Positions 1 to 7,974 of a DNA stretch of 34,743 bases are shown here, one piece after another. The notes beneath the pieces are model-generated. The model was not told the origin of the DNA, ran no database searches, and saw only the letters and a program-made list of their open reading frames with translations. Made by a program: the position numbers and the translations under genes. This DNA comes from Gammaproteobacteria bacterium. GTDB taxonomy: Bacteria > Pseudomonadota > Gammaproteobacteria > Chromatiales > Chromatiaceae. How positions within the stretch are numbered: the stretch's first letter is position 1; each line of letters starts with the position of its first letter. The stretch covers positions 1 to 34,743 of the forward strand of contig JAGVUH010000235.1 in assembly GCA_019136395.1 (NCBI GenBank), given 5' to 3'.

Positions 1-905
1 ATCGACGCGCCCTGGAGCACGCCATCGCGGACGGCGGGTAGGTCCAGGGCTTGCTGGAGCAGTGCCCGGCGGTCGCCCGTGACCGCGGTGAGGCGGAAGC
101 AGCGCCGGGCGATGCGCCGGGTCAGGTCACCCGGAGGGCCGGTGAAGACGAGTTGGCCCGCGTTAAGCAGCAGCACGGTGGCGCAGCGCTCGGCCTCGTC
201 TAGGTAGGCGGTGGCCCAGATGACCGCCAGGCCCTGATCGGTGAGGGCGGCGACCATCTCCCAGAGGTCCTGACGGCTGATCGGGTCCACGCCGACCCCG
301 GGCTCATCCAGCAGCAGGACCCGGGGGCTACCCAGCAGGGCGCAGGCCAAACCGAGTTTTTGCTTCATGCCCCCGGAGAGGTCGCCGGCCAGGCGGCGAG
401 TGAAGGGCCCCAGCCGCGTGAAGGCCAGCAGCCGGTCGAAGGCCGGACCTTGACGGGCGCCGTCCATCCCACGTAGGGCGGCATGGAGACACAGGTTCTC
501 CATGACTGACAGATCCTCGTAGAGCCCAAAGCGCTGGGGCATGTAGCCGACCTGATCGGCAATACGGTCGGTATCGCGCCGGGTGTCCAGGCCGAGGACT
601 TGGATCGTGCCGGCGCTGGGCATCATCAGCCCCGCCATCAGCCGCATCAGGGTGGTCTTACCCGCCCCGTCGGGGCCGACCAGCCCCGTGAGCCGCCCGG
701 GCTGGATGGTCGCGGACAGGTCTTTGAGGGCCTGAACCGCGCCAAAGACCTTGGTAACCCCGGCCATACGCACCGCCGACGCGGGCTCGCCCCCCGCGGT
801 GTCTGATGCTGACGCCACACCGGCAATCCCGGCCACCTCAGCCACCCCAACAATGCCGGCCACCCCGGCCCCGTGGTCCGGCGCCGCGCCCAAACCAGCG
901 CTCAT
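1..905 (-). CDS. YbhF-like ABC exporter ATPase, N-terminal half (partial)
   Basis: This is the ATP-binding subunit of a drug/solute ABC exporter, cut by the left window edge after 301 residues. Reading the minus strand from the ATG at 905 gives a Walker A motif GPDGAGKTT near residues 77-85, a signature LSGGM, a Walker B LLLDEP and a conserved alanine-for-histidine change in the H-loop region (WATAYLDEAE). The GPDGAGK form of Walker A is typical of the first ABC domain of YbhF proteins, which carry two ABC domains, so a second domain probably lies outside the window. The start overlaps the stop of the upstream adaptor gene as ATGA, showing translational coupling. The first 45 residues are an Ala/Gly/Val-rich, repeat-like extension before the ABC fold begins at about residue 47; the in-frame ATG at that point is an alternative start. 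Confidence 0.9.
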   Translation of the reverse strand, partial: MSAGLGAAPDHGAGVAGIVGVAEVAGIAGVASASDTAGGEPASAVRMAGVTKVFGAVQALKDLSATIQPGRLTGLVGPDGAGKTTLMRLMAGLMMPSAGTIQVLGLDTRRDTDRIADQVGYMPQRFGLYEDLSVMENLCLHAALRGMDGARQGPAFDRLLAFTRLGPFTRRLAGDLSGGMKQKLGLACALLGSPRVLLLDEPGVGVDPISRQDLWEMVAALTDQGLAVIWATAYLDEAERCATVLLLNAGQLVFTGPPGDLTRRIARRCFRLTAVTGDRRALLQQALDLPAVRDGVLQGAS

Positions 906-1909
906 CCAGGAGGAGCGGGCGCGCCGCTGGCGGGCAAGACCTCGATGGTCACCGGCATGCCCTGGCGCAACGCCTCGTCGCCTTGGGGGACGATGATCCG
1001 CAGGCGGTAGACCAGGTCCGTGCGCAGGCTGGTCGTCTCGACGGATTTGGGGGTGAACTCGGCCTTGGGCGAGACGAAGCCGACTACCCCGGCATAGACC
1101 CTGGCCGAGCTGTCGGTGGTAACCCGCACCGGTGTTCCCGGCGCGACCTGGCCAAGCTGGGGCTCGGCGGCAAAGGCGCGGATGTAGACGGGGTCCGGCA
1201 GGGCAAGGGTGTAGACCGGGGTCTGAGGGGTCACCATGCTACCGGGTTCCAGGATGCGGGCCAGGACGACGCCGTCGGCGGGGGCGAGCAGGCGGGTGTC
1301 GTCCAGGGCCGTCTGCGCTTGGGCCATGGCGGCCGCGGCGGCGGCCAGGCTGGCCTCGGCGGCACGGATGTCTTCTTGCCGCGCCCCTTCCCGCATCAGG
1401 GAGTGGCTCTGTTGCGCCATGACGAGCCCCGAAGCCGCCTCTTCATAATCGGCCAGGACCTTGTCCAGATCCTGTTGGGTGGTGAAGTGCGTGGCGGCCA
1501 GCTCGGTCTGGCGTTTGACCTCGGCGGCCAGGCGTTTTTCCAGGGCCGTGAACAGGTCCACCTCCGCCGCGGCCCGCTGGATTTCCTGGGGGCGATTGCC
1601 ATTACGCAACTTCTCAAGCTGGGCCGCCGCCAGTTCATGGGCGGCGTCCGCCGCGGCGAGGGCGTCCCGATAGGGGCGGGCGTCCAACTCGGCCAGCAGG
1701 TCACCCTGGCGCACCCGCGCGCCCTCCTCGAAGGCCATGGACTCCAGGCGCCCCGGTTGGCGGAAGGCCAGCTCAACCTCCCGAATATCGACATTGCCAT
1801 AGAGGTACAGATTACCCACCGGCTGACCGACCTTGCCAAAGAACCACCAGCCGGTACCTGCACCGGCTAGCAGGAGGATAAGGACCAGGACACGGAGACG
1901 GCTGGGCAT
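902..1909 (-). CDS. HlyD/YbhG-family periplasmic adaptor subunit
   Basis: The 335-residue product is a membrane fusion protein that would link an inner-membrane ABC exporter to the outer membrane. It has an N-terminal membrane anchor (about residues 6-23), then the first half of the lipoyl/biotinyl-like barrel (GNVDIREVELAF), a long Ala/Gln/Glu-rich coiled-coil hairpin at about residues 80-200, the second lipoyl half (LLAPADGVVLARILEPGSMV) and a beta-barrel region. Length and order match YbhG/HlyD_D23 adaptors. It is the first gene of a pair with the ABC ATPase, sharing four bases with it. Permease genes would be expected further left, beyond the window. The substrate cannot be told from sequence. 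Confidence 0.92.
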   Translation of the reverse strand: MPSRLRVLVLILLLAGAGTGWWFFGKVGQPVGNLYLYGNVDIREVELAFRQPGRLESMAFEEGARVRQGDLLAELDARPYRDALAAADAAHELAAAQLEKLRNGNRPQEIQRAAAEVDLFTALEKRLAAEVKRQTELAATHFTTQQDLDKVLADYEEAASGLVMAQQSHSLMREGARQEDIRAAEASLAAAAAAMAQAQTALDDTRLLAPADGVVLARILEPGSMVTPQTPVYTLALPDPVYIRAFAAEPQLGQVAPGTPVRVTTDSSARVYAGVVGFVSPKAEFTPKSVETTSLRTDLVYRLRIIVPQGDEALRQGMPVTIEVLPASGAPAPPG

Positions 1910-2324
1910 GGGAAATGACGAGAGGGGGGGGGATGATGAAGGGGTTAAAGGATTGTTGGGAATGTAGGGTCCCGTCTTGGGCCCCTATTGAAAGTATGCC
2001 AGGAATGAGGGGTAAACGTCTCCAAAGGCAAATTTGGGCTAACCAATTGGGTATCAGAAAGTTACGCGGGTCCGGGCGATGCGGCGGGTAAAAGTGTCGC
2101 CATTCCTGGAGGGGTGACGGCCAGCCTGATGACCCCCTCCTCTTTGGATCATCCTCCCAGTTGCGATTTACCTGTGAGATTTGCCTCAATACAAGGAACA
2201 GACTTCCTGCTAAGGTTCCGGGCTGAGTTGGCCAGAGGTGCATGCCGGCCTGGAGCAAAGGGCGCGGTCAGAAGCACTGCCTCGACGCCCTCACCCTGAA
2301 CCCTTTTACGCGGCCCTCATCGCC
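1910..2324. other. Intergenic region between divergent hlyD-like and CYTH-like genes
   Basis: This 415-base divergent spacer must hold promoters for the leftward efflux genes and the rightward CYTH-like gene. It is AT-richer than its surroundings around 2000-2080 and starts with a run of G residues near 1924-1933. CCAGGAATG occurs at 1999-2007 and inverted at 2101-2109. An open frame runs from 2238 into the CYTH-like gene, but its first 29 residues look like non-protein sequence. I see no RNA gene or confident promoter. Confidence 0.4.
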
Positions 2325-3200
2325 ATGAACACCAGCCCCATCATCATCCAAAACACCCCCAGCGACAATATCAACTACTCCGAATGCAAGATCATCCTCC
2401 AACCCCATCACTTCATCAGTGCCCAGGGCTTCAAGGACTTCTGGAAGATCGTCAAGCGCACGGCCAAGAAAACCGGGGTGGAGGTGTTTGAAGCCAAGGA
2501 TGCCTTCGTCAATCAGGTCCGGGAGGTCCTTTTTTACGACACCCCAACGCATGACCTGTATAACAACCACTTCATCGTCCGCCTGCGCTCCTTCTACAAG
2601 GACGGCTGGCCCGATGGCCTGCCGGAGTTGACGGTCAAGTTCCGTCATCCGGAATTTGCCGCGGCGGCGGCGGTGGATGTCCGACCGGCCACCCCGACCA
2701 CCTCGGCCCGCATCAAGTTCAAGGAAGAGCTCCTGCCGCTACGCGAGGGTCTGGGCGGTTTCCGGATGATCTATTCGCACAACTGCGTCATTGCCATGCC
2801 CCGGGAGCAGATGAACCTGGCGGTGGCGGACATGATGCGGTCCTTTCCCGCCCTGGCCACCGCCCAGGCCAACCCGGACCATCGCATGACCCTGGTCAAC
2901 GACTTCGCCGTCGAAGAGGTGCAGGTGAATGTCGGTAGCCTGGGCTTTGGCCCTGGCCCCAAGGCCAAGACCACCATCGCCGTCTGGCGCGACCGCCAGC
3001 ACGAGCGGGCCATCTGCGGCGAGTTCGCCTTCCAGGCCAAGTACGATCGCCGCGAGAGTCTCGACAAAGACACCCTGCATCGCGCCGTGGAGTTCTACAA
3101 GGCCCTGCAGTTGGAGGCCTACGAATGGGTCACCCTGGGCACCACCAAGACCGCCATCGTCTATGGCCTGGGCGGCCAGGGAACTATTAACCAGGAGTAA
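2325..3200 (+). CDS. CYTH-like (triphosphate tunnel) domain protein, tentative
   Basis: The product has 291 residues from the ATG at 2325; an in-frame ATG at 2238 would add a poor Arg/Pro-rich leader. No export signal or membrane segment is visible. The pattern recalls the CYTH superfamily of adenylyl cyclases, thiamine triphosphatases and polyphosphate polymerases: a beta strand with SECK near residues 19-22, a VLFYDT strand (68-73), an arginine-rich FIVRLR strand (83-88), a lysine strand ELTVKFR (101-107), and later VEEVQVN and GEFAFQAKYD strands. The canonical ExExK signature is incomplete at the N-terminus, so catalysis is uncertain. It stands alone between divergent and convergent neighbours. 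I recognise the fold pattern rather than a named family. Confidence 0.6.
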   Translation: MNTSPIIIQNTPSDNINYSECKIILQPHHFISAQGFKDFWKIVKRTAKKTGVEVFEAKDAFVNQVREVLFYDTPTHDLYNNHFIVRLRSFYKDGWPDGLPELTVKFRHPEFAAAAAVDVRPATPTTSARIKFKEELLPLREGLGGFRMIYSHNCVIAMPREQMNLAVADMMRSFPALATAQANPDHRMTLVNDFAVEEVQVNVGSLGFGPGPKAKTTIAVWRDRQHERAICGEFAFQAKYDRRESLDKDTLHRAVEFYKALQLEAYEWVTLGTTKTAIVYGLGGQGTINQE

Positions 3201-3311
3201 GGCTGGCATTATCTCCCCTCCCGGCCGGCATCACCTTGATTGGAACAATTTGATCAAAGAGAGCCGCCGGGAAGATCTTTCACACCGCGATTATCACGCG
3301 TACAAGGCGAT
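3201..3311. other. Short convergent spacer
   Basis: These 111 bases separate the CYTH-like gene from the convergent secreted-protein gene. A 10-bp palindrome TTTGATCAAA sits at 3249-3258. No clear stem followed by a T-run is visible, so termination here is not evident. Confidence 0.3.
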
Positions 3312-4538
3312 TTAATCTCTAAATTTCACCTGTGCCGCGGCGTCGGCGGGTAAATTAAGGTCGGGACGTTTGATAAATGACATGGAATTCTGATCGTATT
3401 GATAAATCATGTCATTCAAATCTTGATAGAAGAAACCGGGATAGCGTGGTGTCCATAAAATCCAGCTGTCGGAGGCTTCAGAATACATCCAATTCCACTG
3501 TCCTCCCGATAGGTCAGGTAGGTCTAAATGATATAGCCTTCCAAGTTGGATGCTGCGAATCCACTGAGTACCCGGCTCGCGCTGGAAGGTACCGATACTG
3601 GGATTGAAAAAGAAGCTGTTACCCAGGTGTTTACTATTAGATAGATCCGTGGCAGATCCAGAACCTGTCAAGATGGTTGCCGTGAAATTATAGTCGCCAC
3701 CACCATCCTGGATGATAACCGGGTAGGAGTCACCATTCTGGTCTAGACCCTGAATTACCAGACCCGCACTGCCTTTGTAAGTGGTCATGTAGACATTGTT
3801 TGCGCTGGGGCTAGTAGAGTAAGGTTGGGAAGCATACCAGTTATTCTCATATTCAAGATCCAGAGAGTCACCAACCAATTCTGTGTAGCTCTTAAGGCTT
3901 TCTGGGATATCCTCTTCAAAGGCATAGAAGACGGTTTCAGCGGCATCCTTGATGACGTTGAACAGGGCCAAAATCGAGCTGGTTTCAGATCCCTGTGCCA
4001 GCGAGATGTTAGGAATGGAGAGAATACGACCATTACCCATATTGACGCCGCTCAGATTGAACTGAATCCAGAGATTCAGTTCATCCGGGGAATAACTGCC
4101 TTCTGTCTGATCTTCGGAAAGTCCCAGTCCAAAAAGCGGATTGTTATTCGTTACACTCCGAAATTCCGTTCCCATGTCACTAGACTTGGAGCGGCCTGCA
4201 TTATAAAGAACTTGTACGACATTGTTGTTAGTCCGAGATGCGTCACTACAGCCACCACCTGAGTCCGTGCACCAGTTTGGCCCGTTGACCATGTGCGGAC
4301 CGCCACAACTCTGACCGCTCGTCACGTCAAAACCGTTAATGCTCGCGCTGGCGTTCTGCAATGAAAGTGAATTGCCATTCTCATCAAAAAACGTCAAATA
4401 GGCGTAGTTGTCATGACAAGTCTTAGCGTTAGCATACAGTGGAGTAGCAAGTCCCAGTATCGAGAGTATGGGTACTGTCATGGCCTTGGCGGTTTGGAAG
4501 GGTTTGGACAAAGAAAATTTAGAGGGGCGATTCATCAT
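3312..4538 (-). CDS. Unrecognised secreted protein in AT-richer DNA
   Basis: I do not recognise this family. From the start I favour (ATG at 4538) the product has 408 residues. It begins with a positively charged region, a hydrophobic stretch (MTVPILSILGLATPLY) and a likely signal peptidase site ANA-KT, so it should be exported. The mature part is rich in Asn, Ser, Gly, Tyr and Trp, with an N-terminal cysteine cluster (TCHD, QSCGG, NWCTDS, GGCSD) that could form disulfides; this is typical of extracellular beta-rich proteins. No membrane anchor follows. The gene is clearly lower in GC than its neighbours, suggesting recent acquisition. It lies downstream of the GH19 chitinase in the same orientation, so a role in attacking or binding polysaccharide is possible, but that is inference from position only. 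Confidence 0.75.
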   Translation of the reverse strand: MMNRPSKFSLSKPFQTAKAMTVPILSILGLATPLYANAKTCHDNYAYLTFFDENGNSLSLQNASASINGFDVTSGQSCGGPHMVNGPNWCTDSGGGCSDASRTNNNVVQVLYNAGRSKSSDMGTEFRSVTNNNPLFGLGLSEDQTEGSYSPDELNLWIQFNLSGVNMGNGRILSIPNISLAQGSETSSILALFNVIKDAAETVFYAFEEDIPESLKSYTELVGDSLDLEYENNWYASQPYSTSPSANNVYMTTYKGSAGLVIQGLDQNGDSYPVIIQDGGGDYNFTATILTGSGSATDLSNSKHLGNSFFFNPSIGTFQREPGTQWIRSIQLGRLYHLDLPDLSGGQWNWMYSEASDSWILWTPRYPGFFYQDLNDMIYQYDQNSMSFIKRPDLNLPADAAAQVKFRD

Positions 4539-4544
4539 GGTTAA

Positions 4545-4548
4545 CCTC
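4545..4548 (-). promoter_or_regulatory. Shine-Dalgarno GAGG that decides the start at 4538
   Basis: On the minus strand the first possible ATG (4550) is immediately followed by AGG, so GAGG is formed by the end of that codon. It stands six bases before a pair of adjacent ATG codons (4538 and 4535). This is well-spaced for the second start, while the ATG at 4550 has no ribosome site of its own, so the gene most likely starts at 4538. Confidence 0.6.
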
Positions 4549-4566
4549 ATGGTAATGATAACTTAA

Positions 4567-4595
4567 GATCCGCAACCCAACTTGGGTTGCGGATC
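4567..4595. terminator. Perfect 14-bp palindromic hairpin between chitinase and secreted-protein genes
   Basis: GATCCGCAACCCAA at 4567-4580 is exactly complementary to 4582-4595 around one central base, giving a very stable hairpin with a few bases opened at the tip. It lies between the end of the chitinase gene (4741) and the start of the secreted-protein gene (4538). Read leftward it is followed by TTAAGTTATC, a weak T-run; read rightward it is followed by CTTTTG. It could be a terminator that cuts read-through from the chitinase gene, a messenger-processing hairpin, or a protein-binding site. Confidence 0.5.
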
Positions 4596-4703
4596 ACTTT
4601 TGCACTTCAATGGATTCATAAACCTGGATGAGTCTGTGTCTCTGAAAACTCATATTGGGTAGAATAGAAAAAAACTTTATGAATCATTTTGAAGTTTTGG
4701 TAA

Positions 4704-4727
4704 ATGCCAGCTAATAAAAACTGGCAT
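4704..4727 (-). terminator. Weak hairpin just after the chitinase gene
   Basis: ATGCCAG (4704-4710) pairs with CTGGCAT (4721-4727) across an A/T-rich ten-base loop, 14 bases downstream of the chitinase stop on the minus strand. The following bases are A-rich rather than T-rich, so it is at best a weak terminator or a 3' stabilising stem. Confidence 0.3.
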
Positions 4728-4740
4728 GATACCGTCATCC

Positions 4741-6906
4741 TCATGGCGATGTAGTTGTCTTGCAGGTGCTGCCGCAAATATCCAGGCACACCTCGCGCGA
4801 TTTCTCCGAGGCCAAGGCCAGGGGGGGTTGCGCCTGCCAGGAAACGGGTCCGCACTTGTCATAGCTATCGGCGGCCAGCCACCAGCGGGGGGCATAGCCG
4901 ATGGACGTGGGGCCGAGGTTGGTGGAGAAGGGACTACCGTTGTCGATGGTGCAACCGGTGGTGTTGCTGGCATAGCCTTTTTCCAGGGTCGTCAGCGTGG
5001 CCCCAAAATAGGTCAGCAAGCTATTGAAATATTGCATGCGGATGATGGCTTGAGCCCTGGCTTGTGCAATTAGGGTTTTTTCTTCATCAGTAGGATTCGG
5101 GTATTTTTGTTCGGGACTGCACTCCACCCCCCCGTTGATGACGGAGATGGACACCATAAACCTGTCCACGGGGTTGTTCCCGGTTTGGATTTGGCCCTGC
5201 CAATCGATGTAGCTTTCCTTGACCAGTGCGACATTCCCATAGGGCGCGGTCGGATGATAGCCCCCGCCACCGGTGATGACGTCATGCATGGAGGGTTTCG
5301 GGGGTTGGGGCGACATGTAGAACCAGAAGGCCGAGCCCAGGGAGAAGAGGCCATTCTGGGCTACCAGATCCGGGTTGGTGACGAACTGCTGTGGGTCGTT
5401 GAGGATCTGGCCACCGAAACTCAGGTAGTTGTAAACATAAGACAATTGGAAAAAGCCACGGCCGTAGTAATGGCCTGAGCAGTTTTTGTCATTGTCATTG
5501 TCAGCGCTAGCGCCAAAGATGGGTGGGCAGTTACCCTTAGCGGGGTCGTATTTGGTGCAAGGTTTGGGGCACTCATCGGTCACGGTCGGCGAGCATTTGC
5601 TCACGAACTGCTGTGGGCATTGCGCGGTCACGGGGTTACAGATGTCACCCAGAAAGCAACTTCCCTCCCGCGTCTGGGCAAAGGCTTGCTTCCACAGGGG
5701 GACCGTCAAGGTGGGGTCGTGGGCACCGGTCTCCTGGGTGGCGTGGGCGAAGAAGGTGGCCAAGTCCCGGCGACAAGCCTCTTCAAGGCTGGATTTGCCG
5801 TTGAGTTGGTAGACACCGGGTTCACCACAGAAGAAGGGGTATTTCCCCGCCATCTTGAGAAAATTGTCGTAGGTGAAGGTAGCCCGCTGGGCGGTCGTGA
5901 GGATTTCGTTGACGACCATCTGGGTGGTCAGACCGTCCCAGAGGGTCTCGGTGAGGATGGATTTGATTAGGGCCACGTTAGCGGGCATGTCCGGGCTGCC
6001 ATCCGTCACCACCGGGTCGCAGGGCATCATGTAGGCCCTGGACACCGCGAGGATTTCGTCCTCCGTCAGCTTATAGGCCTGCAGGTCCTTGCGTGCCCGG
6101 TTATAGGCCACCACGAATTCTTTCCAGTTGCTGTAGTTCTGGTTTTTCAGGTATTCGTTCTTGCAGTCGCCCGTCGGCCAGGTCGGGTTCTCAATGTCGG
6201 TATTGACGACATTGTTCGCGGAGGTCGCCGCCACCGCATCCCGCACCAGAGAGATCCCCTCTTGCTTGGTGGCCAGGGGTAGCTGGCGGGTCTCGTAGTT
6301 GATGCCTTCGCTCAAGCGGTGGTGGGGCACCCCCGTGGCGTTTTCCACCCAAAGGGTGGTCTCACCCGTCCACTGGCCCGTGGGCATGACCCGGGCCAGG
6401 GGGATGCCGTTGTTGGGGGTGGCTTGCTTTAAGTTGTCGGAGAGTTGGTTGACCAACCGCGCCTGAAAGACCATTTCCTGGGTGTCCTCGTCCAGCAGTG
6501 GGCGGCTCAGGCGGAGGGCCAGGTTAAATTGGGCGCCGGTTTGGAAGTCCAGGGTCTGCAGGCGCCCGTCGGCCCATTCGTCGCCGTAGAGCATTTGCCA
6601 GGCCTTGAGAAACAGCATGAGCGCCTTGTCCGGCTGGGCACTTTGTTCTTCCTCGTCCACTTCCTGCCACGAAAAGTGATCTGGCATCGTCATGCGGAAG
6701 TCGTAGACTCCGGCTTCCGACGCCGGATTGATCACTAAACGGGAGGTCGGGTCGTTATCGCCGAGGATGAATAGCTCCCAGGGTTCCTGGTCGGGATTGA
6801 AGTTGGATGGCAGCGGGTTGCTGCCTGAGCCACAACCGCTTAGGACAAGAGATAGGAGGGGAAGAGCGGCGAGCAATGGCCATCGCGTTTTGCAAGGGTT
6901 GTTCAT
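4741..6906 (-). CDS. GH19-family chitinase, predicted lipoprotein
   Basis: The 721-residue product should hydrolyse beta-1,4 bonds of chitin or chito-oligomers by inversion. A lipobox LSGC (Cys25) after a hydrophobic stretch predicts a lipid-anchored envelope protein. Residues 26-350 are an unrecognised N-terminal region. The GH19 core follows: FFAHATQETG at 385-394, with the likely acid Glu392; a possible second catalytic Glu414 in TREGS; YYGRGFFQLSYVYNY at 480-494; KPSMHDVITG at 537-546; and INGGVEC at 590-596. A cysteine-rich insert (about 417-476) lies between the catalytic and GRG parts. A cysteine-bearing tail with PRWWLAAD and EVCLDICGSTC may be a small binding domain. It is far longer than typical GH19 enzymes (250-300 residues). 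A sensor kinase/regulator pair lies just upstream, on the same strand. Confidence 0.88.
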   Translation of the reverse strand: MNNPCKTRWPLLAALPLLSLVLSGCGSGSNPLPSNFNPDQEPWELFILGDNDPTSRLVINPASEAGVYDFRMTMPDHFSWQEVDEEEQSAQPDKALMLFLKAWQMLYGDEWADGRLQTLDFQTGAQFNLALRLSRPLLDEDTQEMVFQARLVNQLSDNLKQATPNNGIPLARVMPTGQWTGETTLWVENATGVPHHRLSEGINYETRQLPLATKQEGISLVRDAVAATSANNVVNTDIENPTWPTGDCKNEYLKNQNYSNWKEFVVAYNRARKDLQAYKLTEDEILAVSRAYMMPCDPVVTDGSPDMPANVALIKSILTETLWDGLTTQMVVNEILTTAQRATFTYDNFLKMAGKYPFFCGEPGVYQLNGKSSLEEACRRDLATFFAHATQETGAHDPTLTVPLWKQAFAQTREGSCFLGDICNPVTAQCPQQFVSKCSPTVTDECPKPCTKYDPAKGNCPPIFGASADNDNDKNCSGHYYGRGFFQLSYVYNYLSFGGQILNDPQQFVTNPDLVAQNGLFSLGSAFWFYMSPQPPKPSMHDVITGGGGYHPTAPYGNVALVKESYIDWQGQIQTGNNPVDRFMVSISVINGGVECSPEQKYPNPTDEEKTLIAQARAQAIIRMQYFNSLLTYFGATLTTLEKGYASNTTGCTIDNGSPFSTNLGPTSIGYAPRWWLAADSYDKCGPVSWQAQPPLALASEKSREVCLDICGSTCKTTTSP

Positions 6907-7245
6907 GGTGAATGACTGCCAGGAATGCGCTTCGAAAGGGGGGTAGATGACAGCATACTGAACCGCTTACGCCAGCGTCATCTAACGAAAACTGACAGAA
7001 AAACTGACAAAAACTGACATCGGGGGCTACTCCCCTAATGGCCTGGAGGCCTCAACGTCGAAAGATTTTACTCAACAAATCAAGTGCATGGCTGAATTGA
7101 CTTTGGCTCCCAGGATGAACGCTTCCAAGGGGAGGTCGAGCTGGCTAATCCTGTACTGCAAGTGGTCGATTTAGATGACCGTCGGCCCTAATCGTCAGGG
7201 GTTCTTCCAGGTGGGGTGCGCGGGGCTGCGGAGGGAAATGACGGT
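6907..7245. other. Control region between chitinase and regulator genes
   Basis: This 339-base gap follows the response-regulator gene and precedes the chitinase gene, both on the minus strand. It holds the ACTGACA direct repeats (6991-7019) and an AT-rich section near 7055-7085. A 28-codon open frame from ATG at 7088 on the plus strand starts with ELTLAPR, a peptide also encodable near 19186. No convincing terminator for the regulator operon is visible. Confidence 0.4.
6991..7019. promoter_or_regulatory. Three direct repeats ACTGACA, candidate response-regulator site
   Basis: ACTGACA occurs at 6991-6997, 7003-7009 and 7013-7019, with start-to-start spacing of 12 and 10 bases in an A-rich background, about one helical turn each. 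OmpR/PhoB-type regulators bind tandem direct repeats spaced about 11 bases, and PhoB half-sites resemble CTGTCA. The cluster lies 85-115 bases upstream of the chitinase start, and an OmpR-family regulator is encoded next door. That pairing is inference. Confidence 0.5.
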
Positions 7246-7974
7246 TCAGGATGCTTCTATCAGGAGATGGCCACCAAAGCGGTAGCCGACGCCATATTCG
7301 TTAAGGATGGGGTGGGGGAGGCCGAGTCTTTCGACGATCTTCTGGCGAGTCCGGCGCAGGAGAGTGTCCAGGGCCTGCTGGGCGCTGAGGTCATCGCGCT
7401 GATAGAGCGCGGTCAACAGCGCTTGGCGACTGGTGTGGTGCGGGGTGGCGGCCAAGGTCGTGAAGAGTGTCCACTCCTTGGCGGTGAGGAGCAGTCGCTG
7501 GCCTTCGGGATTAACGAGGGCGCGGGTCTGGGATTGGAGTATCCAGGTAGCCGAAGCGCAAGCGGAATCAGGAACGGTGGGCGCGTGTTTGCTCAATAAA
7601 CGACCGCGGGCCACCAGGCTGCCGATGGCGGCCACCAATTCCTGACCGTCAACGGGTTTGCTGAGAAAGAGATCGGCCCCGCTACGATAGCAGTCGACCC
7701 GCGTCTCCAGATTGTCATGGGCGGTGATGACGGCGATGGCCGTGGTCGTGTTCCGGCGCAGGTACGCGACCAGCGTTTCGCCCCGTTGATCGGGCAGACC
7801 CAGATCGATCAGGGCGACATCAAAGAACTGGTCGTCGATCTCCCGGTAAAACGACAGGCTGTCCCCCACGGCCGTGACGGCATAGCCGGACAGGGTGAGG
7901 AACCGTTCCAGGCCCCGCCGGAGCAGGTCATCATCCTCGACCAAGAGGAGGTGGATGGGTGTCGCGGGGTTCAT
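7246..7974 (-). CDS. OmpR/PhoB-family response regulator
   Basis: The 242-residue product is a two-component transcription regulator. The receiver domain spans about residues 7-120 with acidic pocket EDD (13-15), phospho-acceptor Asp57 in LIDLGLPD, Thr84 and Lys106 in LSKP. A winged-helix DNA-binding domain follows at about 135-238, ending with the usual wing NEYGVGYRFGG. Its recognition helix region (SRQALLTALY and QALDTLLRRTRQKI) is somewhat divergent from classical OmpR. The gene starts inside the... upstream kinase order reads kinase then regulator: the kinase stop and this ATG overlap as ATGA (7971-7974). The likely targets include the chitinase gene downstream, from the direct repeats in its upstream region. 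Confidence 0.92.
   Translation of the reverse strand: MNPATPIHLLLVEDDDLLRRGLERFLTLSGYAVTAVGDSLSFYREIDDQFFDVALIDLGLPDQRGETLVAYLRRNTTTAIAVITAHDNLETRVDCYRSGADLFLSKPVDGQELVAAIGSLVARGRLLSKHAPTVPDSACASATWILQSQTRALVNPEGQRLLLTAKEWTLFTTLAATPHHTSRQALLTALYQRDDLSAQQALDTLLRRTRQKIVERLGLPHPILNEYGVGYRFGGHLLIEAS

Noticed and set aside
1999..6927. CCAGGAATG at 1999-2007 and 6919-6927, and inverted at 2101-2109
   Set aside because: A 9-base match repeated a few times in 35 kb is expected by chance; no clear spacing pattern.
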